Assembly: GCA_038496445.1 (NCBI GenBank)
Contig: JALMLS010000015.1
Location: forward strand, 310,001 to 374,000
Source: Trichosphaerium sp. ATCC 40318
Taxonomy: Eukaryota > Discosea > Flabellinia > Trichosidae
DNA length: 64,000 nt
Direction: 5' to 3'
Below are positions 46,671 through 58,125 of this stretch, piece after piece (the first letter of the stretch is position 1; the number at the start of each line of letters is the position of its first letter). The notes beneath the pieces are model-generated. The model saw only the letters and a list, made by a program, of their open reading frames with translations. It was not told the origin of the DNA and did not search any database. The position numbers and the translations under genes are program-made.

Positions 46671-48130
46671 TTAGTTCATGGTAATACTACCTGTGTATGT
46701 ATTACAATCGAACTCTACAGTAGCTTTGGTCCATTTACGAACAAATACGCCACTGTTAGTTGCTGTTTCATGACAAACCTCCGTTGGTGTTCCGTAATCA
46801 ACCTTTAATTCATCTGGAAACAAGTATGGTTTGCCTTTAGCACCTGGTGGATCTGACCCTGACGAACAACCCATCCAACCATATCCGAGCCATGCGTAAG
46901 GTCCTCTAACAAGTAGGAAACCTGCCAAGTCTTCTTTGAACTGAGGAAGAGGAGAGACATCTTTATCTACTGTGTACTACAACAAAAAAGTCAGTGTTTC
47001 TTTTCAAGCTAATATTGTTTTTACCTTGTAGTAAATAGCATTAGTGTATGCTTCTGAGTCTTTATTACATTCAGCTCTGAATGTCAGCGCACATTTTTCT
47101 TGTTTAGGCGTTTCAAAATTAGTAAACTGTTGCCAACTCCATCCACCTTTTCCGGCAATAGCAGCGTGTACTTTAGCAATATTCGCCTTCCAATTAGTGA
47201 AAATCCCTGTAGTGTCGGCTTGCGTGAGACCCATATCTGCGGAACAATATAAGTCTTCTTCAGTGGCACCACCTGCAAAAATTAGAAAGAGACAAAAAGA
47301 ATGCTCACGTGCCGTATTTAGAGTGGTCGCAAAAACCTTCTTGCGGTTGCCATCCTTGTCTTGGAGCTGGGTAATCTGTCCAACCGTCATCAAGGAAAAA
47401 CCCAGATATCTGAGAATTGCCGAGGCCTAAAACGTTTCATTAACAAACAACTACGCGTAAAAAGTCAAGTACTTGCCAGTTTCGCCGAGAATCACGTGAT
47501 TTACCAAATAATCCGTTAATGTCGTATTACGATGATCCCAAAGGTACTCACCGCATGGAACGCCACCACAATCGCATGGGTCAGTACAAGAACCATCTCC
47601 TTTAGGATGTTGAGGTGTTTGAATTTGATCGTGATAAAACTCTGAACAAAGAGGTGGATCATAGTTGTTGTCGCATTGAGGCACGTGATAATTGTTTTTA
47701 CCAGAGAATTTTAAAAACCACCCAGCGTAAGCAGGGTCTGTTATTTTCGTGCGAACATTCGTATACCAAGGAAGCGCTGTCACGTGCGTTAATACAGGAA
47801 GAAATTAAGTGGGTTACCTTTGACGAGATTTCTGTACACGAAAACTTTTGTTTTAGGATTCACAGCCTTTATAAGCTTCACTTGTTCTACTAGTAGCTCT
47901 TCGCAGTTCATTGGTTTTGCGTTAGCCCATAATTGCTTTGCATTACTCCAATCGAAGTCAGCGATACCGAACTGAGCAGCAAACTTAGCGTCAAAGAAGC
48001 CGGAGTAGTTACAAGGCATAAATATTGTTGACATTTGCATGTCATACGTTGGTGTCCAGTTTGGCGTTGTACCGCAATATCCGAACGCCAACAAGGCGAT
48101 GAATATTGATAGAGATGCGGCGCGTATCAT
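46671..48130 (-). CDS. Secreted glycosyl-hydrolase-like protein
   Basis: Five exons run from ATG 48130 (signal peptide, MIRAASLSIFIALLAFGYC) to TAA 46673-46671. The protein is Cys- and Trp-rich. Features include VFVYRNLVKALPWY, SEFYHDQIQTPQHP, CTDPCDCGGVPCGEYLWDHRN, GFFLDDGWTDYPAP (a DD-containing barrel-strand motif) and VRGPYAWLGYGWMGC near the end. This resembles putative glycosyl-hydrolase-like TIM-barrel proteins of protists; I place it there from memory of motifs and am not certain of the family number. The second intron has a GC donor (GCAAGTACTTG at about 47475). Likely role: extracellular or phagosomal polysaccharide degradation. Confidence 0.65.
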
Positions 48131-49764
48131 TTGTTGGTTTGGGTATTGGGTAACTTATTTTTTTATGTGCACTGGCGTTTTCTTGCGAAAACTTTCAACA
48201 AAGTTATGTGACATCCATTTGTACAACACTCATGGATGAGCGATTTCTCGCGTTTACATTAATATCAAACACAGCACAAAAGTAGTACGAACTTTCGCTA
48301 CAAGCGCTCACCAAAGAATATAATATTAATACTACTTAGCAAATAGATTTATCGTTGAAGGCAGGGATTTTAGTACGAAACACAATCATTCAAAAAACGT
48401 GATATGTTTACACAAAAAAAATAGCCTGTGATACCTTGACTGCGTATTGCTACGTCTACGCTAGCTAAATAATCACTTCTTTTCGCCTATCTAAGACGTA
48501 CCTTACAAGCTTACGTTTCTCATGTGAAGAAGGGTATTTGGATTGCTAAAGCTGAAAATCCAGCCAGTTTTTACCATATGTTTCATTTCTTCAAGAGATT
48601 TTGTAAGTTAGATAGGTAGCTTTAGGTTGTATACAATTGTATCATTGACTGTGTATATGACATGTTGACTTCTATGTACACATAGCTTGACAAGAGAAAA
48701 AACGTTGTAAGTTATCTTGAGAACAAAATTACTCCGCCAGCCTTTTAAGTATTTCAAAGACAAATATCAAAAAATCTAGCAAATGCATTGCAATGCTGTC
48801 TGACCGTTAGTTGGAACTGCTGGCTTTCTGTTTGACCTTCGAGCATTTATTCAATACGTGTTGATGATAATTTAAAGCCATTGAACCAGAATGTAAGGGG
48901 CAGCATCGCTTTTGGGACAGTTTCATTTAAGTTTCGTTTCATTCTGAAAATTCCGACATTTTTGAAAAGTAGTTAAAAAAAATTGCTTTGACTGTCGGTA
49001 CTTTTCGTAGGCACAGCATATGCAAATCGCAAAATTGGTTGTAAGGCTGTAAGTATAGAATCCTAGCTATATATTCGAAATAGCAATTGAAGTTTAAGAT
49101 GGTTCTGAGGTGATTAAAATCGTCTCAAAGATTCTCTAAATCCCATAAAAATCTATAACTGTCTCAACAGCGACGCTGCCCCTACTGCCCGTATCTTTGC
49201 AGTTATTGCACTAGTTGAGTAACTTCATTAATAAACTAAGGGATTGACTATAAGTTTATGGGTTGTAGCCACATTAATTCGTTCGGGCTAGTAAAAAAAA
49301 AAATTAGGACTAGTAACCCTTGTAAAACTTGGTCAAAACAGCTCAAAAATACTCGGAAACGCATCTCGCACATATGATAGACATGCTAAGAGGCTCGTTT
49401 GACAAACCATAAGAAAAAGCCCACAAAAGACGAAAAACGCCAGTTCAACACGTGCATCGATTAACACACAAAAAATAAGCGATGTACATAACATTCAACA
49501 CAAACTAAAGGTGTGGTGGTATCTTGCAAGGCAAAAAGTACTCAAGTTCAGAGTTATTGGGTGGGGGTTCTTAGATATGGCTGTAACCGTGCCAATCCAG
49601 AACTATCAGTAAGATTTTTCAAATTCACCTTCTTTAAAGAAGTTTGTCACGTGAAAACTTTTACATCATTTGTCAAGCTGAACTGTCGTAGTAAAGGTGT
49701 TGGTAACAATGTAACATATATCCTGGAGCTAGGTGATTTTGTACCAGCGCATTTATTGGCTTCA
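48131..49764. other. Gene-poor region
   Basis: No gene recognised over 1.6 kb. The plus-strand frame at 49513-49812 is antisense to the possible spliced gene that follows and has no family features. Confidence 0.35.
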
Positions 49765-50536
49765 TCATTGAAGCACAGGAAGCATACATGTGTAGTTCAG
49801 AATCAAAAGTAATTGGTTCAATAAATCACAGAATTTCATTGCATCGAAGATAGTCTACAGTAAAAAAAAAGTATTGGCAAATCAATAATTAACAGCAATT
49901 ACTGTTATCCATTAGTCCTTACTGAACACCTCAATTGACATAATAAAACCGAAGAGAACAATTCTGAAGGTAAGTAGCGGCTGTGCAATTTGAGCCATCC
50001 AAAAAGTTGTGAAAGGCCACTCACCTGGCTCAAGAAAATCGAAAAGCACTGAAATCCCTTTGATGCAAGTCATTGTATTAGCATACTTCTAAAAAGCAAT
50101 ATTAAATTAAATGTACTCGCCCAGAGACTTACAGATGTATGAACGTGTTTCAATTCAGTTAATATGTGTCTCAACCTAGTATTTTTTTTGGCACTCCAAT
50201 GAGCGACAAACTTATTCTCCACAGACTTTACCATGATAAGGTTATGTCTCTTAACAATGTTACTTGATTTTGTTGGCGAACCAACTCCTTCTATGGGATT
50301 CAAACTGACGAGCACCCTGCTATGTTGCATTTACTAAACTTGAGTTTGACCAGTACACTTACAGTTTGTGATTGCATCCGTGAGAATGATGTGTTGGTCG
50401 CCTGCACTATATATAGCATATTATAAACGCACTAGATTGTAACCTGACAATAAGGGCTCTATTGAAATTAACGCAACTTCACGCGGTGTGAACGAAAATT
50501 GTACTAGTCCTAATTTTTTCAGTTACTAGTCCTAAT
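49303..50536. repeat. Inverted repeat ATTAGGACTAGTAAC bounding a 1.2-kb segment
   Basis: ATTAGGACTAGTAAC at 49303-49317 is present as an exact reverse complement at 50522-50536, with a further near-copy (reverse complement ATTAGGACTAGTAC) at 50501-50514. The segment between holds a possible spliced minus-strand gene. No clear target-site duplication is seen, so a transposon is possible but unproven. Confidence 0.5.
49765..50330 (-). CDS. Possible spliced gene of unknown function
   Basis: From ATG 50330 (MQHSRVLVSLNPIEGVGS) four open segments join in phase across GTAAG/GTGAG...AG introns: NTRLRHILTELKHVHTS, KYANTMTCIKGISVLFDFLEP, LFSSVLLCQLRCS, and TIFDAMKFCDLLNQLLL... ending TGA 49767-49765, about 130 aa. 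The splice signals are good and no stop intervenes. I recognise no domain. It lies inside the inverted-repeat-bounded segment. Confidence 0.45.
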
Positions 50537-50664
50537 GAGATTAAGTTTTATCAATTAGTGGATTCAGTCTAAAACATAGCTTGCGTTTTTACGAATTCTC
50601 TGATTTATCCTACATTTGTGGTAAGTTTAAGCAACAAAACACAACAAGAATAACAACATCGCAC
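50537..50664. other. Upstream region of the YwqK-repeat gene
   Basis: Short AT-rich stretch immediately after the inverted repeat; no TATA box stands out. Confidence 0.3.
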
Positions 50665-52133
50665 ATGTTCAAAGCTGAAATAGCATCCTTGAATGCTAAG
50701 CTTGAGTTTGAATGTAAGAGTATACTAGATATCGCTAAGAAAGAAGCGCAGCGTATAATAGACGACGCTAAAGACCGTGCTGTTGAAATCATAGCTGAAG
50801 CTCAAATTGAAGCCGAGAATCTTCGTGATACGATGAACGAAGCTCGTGTTGATATGTTAGAACAAGTACATGGCGCTAAAAGGGTAGATTCGGAACTACA
50901 AATCTCAATAATCGATACAGCGCTTAAAGACTTTGATTTCTATGGTACGTACTCTCAACGCATAGTAAACATGCGAGACAATAGATTCCAGGCGTTTATA
51001 CTGACTTTTGAACAGCCACAAATGCGATAACACCTCCACTTCTTAAATTACCTCCAGAACTTCAACAAAAGATTGCCGCTTACGATAAAGATGTTTTCAC
51101 AAAGTATCATAGACTTTCGAGAACAGCAGCTATAGTGACTCACTATGATTCTAAATTAAGACGCCATGGCACGTGGTTCAAGTGGTATAAAAAGAATGGT
51201 AAAATTTGTATCAAACAACATTTCGAGCATGGCTTGAGATCCGGCGTAGTATACCGATGGTACCCTAATGGGCAGTTGCATCATAAGTCAGAGGTTTCTA
51301 ATGATATCAGGGATGGTCTTTATGAATCTTGGTACGCTGATGGGGTAAAGCATATGGAGATTGAGTTCAAGAAAGGAAAAAGAAATGGTGTTACAAAACA
51401 GATTCACAAAAATGGAAAGTTGGCTTTACGTTACACTTCTGTGGATAATATCAAACAAGGAGAACTAAATAAGTGGTATGATAATGGGACAATGCATTGT
51501 AAGGGTTTTTATAAAAACGGTAACATTGAAGGAGCTTACGTTGAGTGGCATAAAAATGGCAGACTTCGACAACAATGTCATTATAAGCATGGTAAGAAGA
51601 ATGGATTACATACCGAGTGGTTCGATAATGGACAGGTTCAAGTTAATTGCAGTTATTTCAATGGTAAGAAAGAGAAGTTTTTCAAAGAGTATTATAAAAA
51701 CGGACAGATTGGTATCGAGAGTCATAAAAAAGATGATAAAACAGACGGAGAGTACAAGAAATGGTATAACTCTGGTCAACTAACAACTCACTGTCACTAT
51801 GTTAATGGTAAGAAGGAAGGTCCGTTCAAGCAATGGTATCAAAGCGGACAAATAAGCCAAGAGGGTGTTATGAAGGATGACCACTTTGAAGGGTTTACAA
51901 GGTTTTGGTATCCGAATGGAAGAGTTAAACTAGAAGCAGTACAGAAGGATAATAAGTTTGAAGGTACTAAGAAAATGTGGTATCATAATGGACAAATGAA
52001 AGAACATTTAAATTATATAAGTGGTAAACTACATGGAGAATGTAAGAAATGGAGTCAAGATGGAAAATTAATTGAGCATTTTATTGCAAGGTTTGGAAAA
52101 GAAACAAAAACCATTGTACAAAAAAAAACATAA
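50665..52133 (+). CDS. Coiled-coil / F-box-like / YwqK (MORN-like) repeat protein
   Basis: Two exons (50665-50944, 51016-52133) in phase give 465 aa. Residues about 1-80 form an Ala/Glu/Lys-rich coiled coil (KKEAQRIIDDAKDRAVEIIAEA, resembling ATP-synthase-b or SMC-like helices). Around 105 is an F-box-like segment (LKLPPELQQKIAAYDKDVF). From about 140 to the end there are about 13 repeats of 20-24 residues with WYxNGQxxxxxxYxNGxxxG, the YwqK/MORN_2 type, which form open beta hairpin solenoids. It is the intact relative of the pseudogene at 30.2 kb. Function is unknown; in other organisms such repeats bind proteins or membranes. The repeat exon is intron-free. Confidence 0.85.
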
Positions 52134-52290
52134 AATAGAATAAAGTGAGAAAGAATAAAACTCTGATCAAGTTTGCCATTAAAAAAACACAAATACATAA
52201 CCTCAAGACTTTGTAGAAATAAACGAGTGATTATTATTTATAACCTTTGGTGGTCATGACAAGTATATTGTTCGATAATATGATTGTAAG
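52134..52290. other. Convergent 3' flanks
   Basis: 157 bp; no gene seen. Confidence 0.3.
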
Positions 52291-53324
52291 TTATGCAGAT
52301 GATGTCTTTAAGTGTTTGGGTACAATCTTCACTGTCACGTCAATGTGTTTACCTTCAGTAGAAAATTGTTCTCCATAGTAGATTCCCAGTTCAAATGACT
52401 CTGATACAACATCACGCAATGGAGAGACTGCAAATGAGTGCTCATACACTTCCTTTAAGTGAAAGATCAGTAAGGATGATAAAGACTAAAGAAACTCATA
52501 CTTTGTCGTCATAGCTTATAGCAGTTACAGTAACATCATAGCATATGTTATAATTGCTGCTCGCACTAATTTTCCATCTAAGTGAACCTCCTATAGTCCA
52601 CCTACGGACAGAAACTGATTAGATAGAAAACACTTGGCTCTTTTGTCTTACCAATAAGCAGAAGAACTTTCTGCACTATCTCCATGAATCTCTACTGAAA
52701 ATATATCTAATATGGAGCCATAGGCATCAGTGTACTCATCACAGCAGCAATCCAGCCTAAAAGTAAATCAATCAAAGAAAAAGGAAAAGGAAAAGGACAA
52801 AGAACCAAACAATACCCAAATGTGCGCTCAAACTCAATACCAGACAAATCCATGTTTTGATCTTCCAACTGGAAGTTAATAAATTGTTGTCTTAACTCTT
52901 TGGCTTGGCCCAGTTGATCACAAGTGAATAGTCCTGTTTTTTCCAGATCATCAAAAGTGTTTGTTTCACTAACACTCTTCAACATTGAAGAAAAAAAGTC
53001 AACTACATGAGGATGTTTCTTCTTGAGTTTTTTGAAACATCTTTCACTGAAGTCGTGTTTTTGCACTATTATGGTCTTACTACTGAACTGTAATCCCTTA
53101 ATAATATTTTCTGTTGTTTCGTTTCCTTCCTTAATATCATACACTGCAAGTACCCAGTCCTTGGCATAATTAATTTTCTTCTTCAGCTTTGCATTGGTTG
53201 CTTTGAGAAAAAGTAATAGTGTTTCCTCAGTCACGTGTTTAGAGCCAATTTGAGTTGTATTTTTTACTTGAGACTTCCATAAGTCCTCAAAGTTTGTTAA
53301 ATCGCTCTTGAGATCAACTAGCAT
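52291..53324 (-). CDS. Protein of unknown function (beta-rich C-terminus)
   Basis: Four exons from ATG 53324 (MLVDLKSDLTNFEDLWKSQ) to TAA 52293-52291, phases consistent. The N-terminal 170 aa are helical and charged (LKKKINYAKDW, CFKKLKKKHPHVVDFF). The C-terminal 130 aa are beta-rich (VEIHGDSAESSAYWWTIGGSLRWKIS, TVTAISYDDK, FELGIYYGEQF). I recognise no family. An upstream open exon (53697-53450) may belong to the same gene, but the phases do not match with the obvious donor. Confidence 0.6.
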
Positions 53325-53449
53325 CTAGAACAGAACGCGTCAATACTAAGTTGTACTTCTAGCACTATAGAAATCGAAGAAATAAAAGCTGACAAGTTGT
53401 TCAACCATCACTAGTCACATGATAGTAATAAATCAGAAAAGACATTCTA

Positions 53450-53697
53450 CTTTACCTGTAATTCGACACCACTACGCCCCCATTGAAATAAACCATGTAT
53501 CCAATGTGACACGGCCCAATTGAACTCAAAAAAGAAAATAATTGGATGATCGGTTTGTCCCACCTTATGAATTTCAAGTACTCATCATCGTAGTTCTCTT
53601 CGCAATGTGTATTTGCTACACCATAGAGAAAGCTCAAAAATACCTCAAAATGCTGTTTGCCCAGGTTATTGATGGCAGGCAAAGACACATTCATTCT
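53450..53697 (-). CDS. Open exon upstream of the unknown gene
   Basis: ATG 53697 opens about 80 codons (MNVSLPAINNLGKQHFEVFL...GYMVYFNGGVVVSNY) ending at a GTAAAG donor near 53449. Composition is protein-like. It could be the first coding exon of the gene at 52291-53324 if an alternative in-phase donor (after FNGG) is used, or a separate small gene. Further open pieces upstream (53760-53915, VWNVDTWNN) may be another exon. Confidence 0.4.
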
Positions 53698-53915
53698 TAA
53701 CAACTCAAGTTAGTTATACATCACGAAACATTGTGACAAAAATGCCATCTCACCTGTTGTTCCATGTGTCAACATTCCAAACTTCTAAAAAAAATGTGTT
53801 AACAGCATTGAAGGCAAGTACTACTTTCGGAAAATTGATTAAAGCCACAGTTCTGACTAAGAAAGCAATTTTTGAAGAAGTGTTGTACAAAAGCGCGGCT
53901 AAAACACGTGATTAG

Positions 53916-54501
53916 AGATGTTGTTGGGAAATGGAATTTACGTGAATTGCAACTTTTTTGTTTTTTTTGTTTTTTTTGTAAATCGCGTTACAAAATTGAA
54001 ATATGTGCACCAAAAACAGTTCAACAATAATTTCTTTGAAATATTTGTAAAAAACTGTTGGCACCAAAAAAAGTATTAAAACCAAAAAATTATCAGACCA
54101 GCAAACTTTTCTTACCATTTCTTTTTTTTTTGTCTTTTTTTTGACTATCTTTGGAGGCTGTTCAAATGAGCTACTGCTTATATTGCCCTTCAAGTCAAAG
54201 TATACATAGTCTTAGAGCGTCACATTCACTTGGTTACTTGTGACTACTTGCGTTGCCACATGAAGCCTCTTCCACCACTCCACCTAACAAAGTTTATACA
54301 TACATGGTGTAAACATACCGTTAAAAGAAAAAGGCGCAAGTTGCAAAGTAGGATACAGTGCTCACTCTCCATGCATGGGTTAGTGGTTCGACTCCTGCCA
54401 AGGCCAAGTGGAGGGCAACAGTATGGAATTAACAGTATTTTCAGAATTGAATCATTTTTCACATATCTGCGTTTTTACAGATTTATTTCAAATATGCAGG
54501 A
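53916..54501. other. Intergenic region with a lone B-box-like word
   Basis: T-rich and A-rich tracts. GGTTCGACTCC at 54385-54395 looks like a tRNA B box but no cloverleaf forms around it. No gene seen. Confidence 0.35.
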
Positions 54502-54944
54502 TTAACAGTTTTTGATTTTACGTAATTCTTGATATTTTTCGTGTTTATCATTTAAAACGGAAATTACGTTTTCCAACAACATCTCTATTTCTTCGAAATA
54601 CAAAACGTTCTACGCAGTTTCGCGAAAAGTAGTGCAAATCCTATGAACGTAACTGGAGAACGCTGTTTGGAAGTAGCCTGTTCGCATGAGGACAAACTTA
54701 TGTAATTTGTATTCAACGCCTTCAACAACCTTTAATTGTTAAAAAAACTAGTTAGAAAACGTTGTACTAGTGTTAGATAGGTTTGTTTTACCAATGTAAA
54801 GTCTCCTTGGTCTCTGTTTTTGAAAAAACTCTGTAAAAATGCGTCATTATCCATGTCTAGAAGCTCACGAGATATTTGAGGTGTTGTAAGCGCCTTTTTG
54901 GCTGGTGGCGTAGACGTTGGTGCGTTTACTGCCTTTCTTTTCAT
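54502..54944 (-). CDS. Short BTB/POZ-domain protein
   Basis: Three exons from ATG 54944. The N-terminus is basic (MKRKAVNAPTSTPPAKKA). A BTB start motif follows, split by an intron: FFKNRDQGDFTLVVEGVEYKLHKFVLMRTGYFQTAF. The last exon gives a coiled segment (IEMLLENVISVLNDKHEKYQELRKIKNC) and TAA at 54504-54502. Only the first half of a usual BTB fold is present, so it may be a truncated paralogue or a dominant-negative-like form. BTB proteins commonly bridge Cul3 ligases. Confidence 0.55.
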
Positions 54945-55369
54945 GGCTAGCTTCAATCTGTGTTCTTTATAGGCAACACGTGTTTAGCCAGCGGTAAATA
55001 GCCGTCTGTCACAGTCAAATGACACAACTTTCGAAGAAACAGTTTAACCGCTTTTTTTTGGACGTCAATCTAATCGGGAATGCTGAAACAAGTCTAACAC
55101 CATACCCTTTACATAATGTAGCTTTTACTAGAAGGCCATTTAGGTAGTATACGCAATGGTAGCGGTTCTACTCTAGCTCTGCTTTAGGCCAATGCATACT
55201 TATTCCATAACTACTACATTACCTTACGTCAAGTGTGATCTAACGCTTGTAGTAGTGCATGGCACTACTGAATATCACTGATATTGTACATGGCCGCGAA
55301 GGTGACTTTTTAAAAAATCACATCCCGTACAAGATTATTTACAGCTTGGTTAACTGCGTTTGTTTATAA
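54945..55369. other. Intergenic region
   Basis: CACGTG at about 54977 near the BTB start. No gene seen. Confidence 0.35.
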
Positions 55370-58036
55370 TTAAATTCTAAGCAAAATTGTATCTAGTCTT
55401 ACACGGATCATTGAGACAAGTTCTCTAATATTACCATCATCTGTATTGCTGACTTGTGATAAAAACTTTTCCATCTTCAGAAACAACATTAATGTGGAAT
55501 CATTGAAATACAATGGCATACCTCTGGAATAATTGACATCCACGATTCATGAAGTGGTTTCAAAGGTATCTTTGCCATAACTGACAAACAGAACAGAATA
55601 GCTGATTTATCAGACAGGTCAAAAAAAGCTTTAAAATCATTTACTTCAGCTGTAAGGTGTTCAAAATAAACTACAAAAACAAAGTTACATCTCTTTTACA
55701 ACACTAAAACATCAACTTCCGTACCTTGTGCATCATCAGCTTTTTTTATATCCAAAGCAACTCTGGTGAGTTGCGAACATACTTCAGTTGACAGGGGTAC
55801 TAAAAACAACAATAAATTTAATGCCTCGAGTTCAATAATGTTAATACCATTGCGTGACATTTTTGTAAACACCATACACAGAGACTGTACTTCAGTTTTT
55901 TTAGATGTATTCTTACGAAGAAAATCTAATAGCTGAGGCATGTATGGAGCAATATGGTGTGCAACTTAAAAAAGGTTAGAACTGTTGGTTTGATAAAGAA
56001 GAACTTACACTCTTTTTCACCTGCAATAATTGCCAAAGTGTTCATTGGATTGTAGTCTTCAACTGGCTCGTATTCCGCTGACCCCTCTTAATCATGTAAC
56101 TTAGATCTAGTAGTAATTGAATATGTTCATACCTGTAGTAACAGCTAAAGCTACAAGTGATTTGAACACTTCCAACCTCTATACGCTGTTAAAAACATAA
56201 ACATTTCGTTTTACTATACCTGAAATATTAACTCTCTCATTTTAGGCACAATACGCATATAGTTTGTCCAACACACGACCAAATGTCTATTTGCAGGAGT
56301 AGCATCTAAGATAATCTGATCTAGTACCTTGTCACAAAGTATTGAATCATGAACCCAAGATGCTATATTTGCCGCAGCGCATCTATCTGATGGCATTCTC
56401 AACACCCTATATATTCTTCTTTTTATGTCTTTTTGGCCTTTCAACGTAGACATCATATTTATAAGAAGTTTCCACACATTTTTCTTATTCATCAAAGCGC
56501 ATATAGTCACTGATGAACAGGTTAAAAAAAAATAAGAAAATAAAAAAAATACCTGAAGCTGAGGCTAGCGTGTGAAGGGCAGCATGAAGAAGCCATACTA
56601 GATTCTTGTGCTTAAGAATACATATTATATCATCAATTATATCATATGCTATACGCTTATGACGTATCATATCCTCATCAATATCACCATCCAGGCAATC
56701 CAAAACTCCACCCATAAATTTTATTGCTCTTTTCAAAAAAAAACGTGTTCTTAACTGCATATGTCTTTCACCAATTGTCTTTATATCACAAATAATTTTG
56801 TGTAAGTGTGCAATAACTTTAGATACAAAATCATCTCTACATCTTCCTGGATGTGCTATAGCTAGTGCATATTGATGCTTTATTCTTATACTATTAGGCT
56901 TTACTCTAGGCCTTCCTAACCATTTTTCTGAAAGGTCGTTGACGCAAAATTCATTGTATAGTTTACTGTCATCTGTACAAGCTAACGATTTGATTAGTAT
57001 ATGAGAAAGGTAAAGGGCATACTAGTAAAAGCGAATTAAATGTCAAATAAAAAAAAATGGACCAGAGTAACCTTTCACTCAAATCAAGGTGTTACAGCTC
57101 ATTGCAAAAAAACACAGACAACGTACTCCTACAAATAAGCAATTTTATCAACTGACAGCAATTGCCTGATGCTTCCGAATGCTTGCTTCTTCTAATAAGT
57201 ACGTGAAGGATTTTTGTTGCTAGAATACGACTTTTGAGATACCCTCGTACTCCTCTTGCAATCACGTAGTGAAACCGAGACAATTTATCCTATGCAAGTT
57301 TAGTTACCACATCGAAAATGTTTTAATCGGAAACAGCTGCTAATGAGCAACTCATCCCAACAAAACAAAAAATGGAAAAAAACAAGAAATATGAGTATCA
57401 AATTATACCGTTTTGTAGTCTCTAAAAACCATTGCTAGGACTCCAATTAGACCAACGCTTTCTTCAAAGATGCTATTAGAGTCCATGAACAGATAAACTT
57501 CTGGTAACCCTTGTGAACAGCGAAGACGGAACGATATAGCACTAAGCGTTATATTCGCGATCACCTTAGCATACTCTGTCAAAAGCGGTCGTTTGAAAGC
57601 AGTAAAGCGAAAGGACAAGTCATAAAAACTGTTACATTGTTTAATATCATCATTTTGAGCCAAAATTAGTTGAAATAGAGCTTTTTCGTCTTTATGACGC
57701 TGTTTATACATAATAAGCCAATCACTTGTAATGTCAGTTGACGCTTTTCATTAAACTTGTTATTTACCTTGCCAGAGCATCTGGAAACTGTGCTCGTAGT
57801 TCTAAAGGGTCCAAGAACCAATTTGCTGCATAAAAACGCCGAACAAACGGTAACGAAGCGCATATTGACGCTAGTCTAAGTGCGCTTCAGCTTAGAACAT
57901 TGAAACAAACTTACAAGTGGCAAGTACTTGACAGCATACAGAAATCTTCAATGGCGTCTACTTCAGAAACCACATGCACAATAAGTTCTGGAGGCAATGT
58001 CGAGAATATCTCATCATCTTTTGTACTGCTTTCCAT
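55370..58036 (-). CDS. F-box protein with long helical-repeat region
   Basis: About a dozen exons from ATG 58036 to TAA 55372-55370. The first exon gives an F-box (IFSTLPPELIVHVVSEVDAIEDFCMLS, continuing CASLPFVRRFYAANWF). The rest is over 600 aa of Leu/Ile-rich helices without low complexity, consistent with an ARM/HEAT-like solenoid (for example KRAIKFMGGVLDCLDGDIDEDM, WTNYMRIVPKMRELIFQ, LCMVFTKMSRNGINIIELE). Two internal donors had to be chosen by phase (near 57770 and 57195), so small parts may be wrong. It begins 89 bp after the end of the CSN4 gene on the same strand. Probable SCF substrate adaptor. Confidence 0.7.
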
Positions 58037-58125
58037 TGCGTGCTTCACAGTGGTGCAACAAAACAACTTTGGTAGTCAACCGATTTTTTTTTTCGAAATT
58101 AAAACGCAGGAGACCAGGGTTTTAT

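Noticed and set aside
54385-54395. tRNA B-box-like word GGTTCGACTCC
   Set aside because: No acceptor, D or anticodon stem can be formed around it, and the T-stem itself does not pair. The same word at about 42258 lies inside a coding exon.
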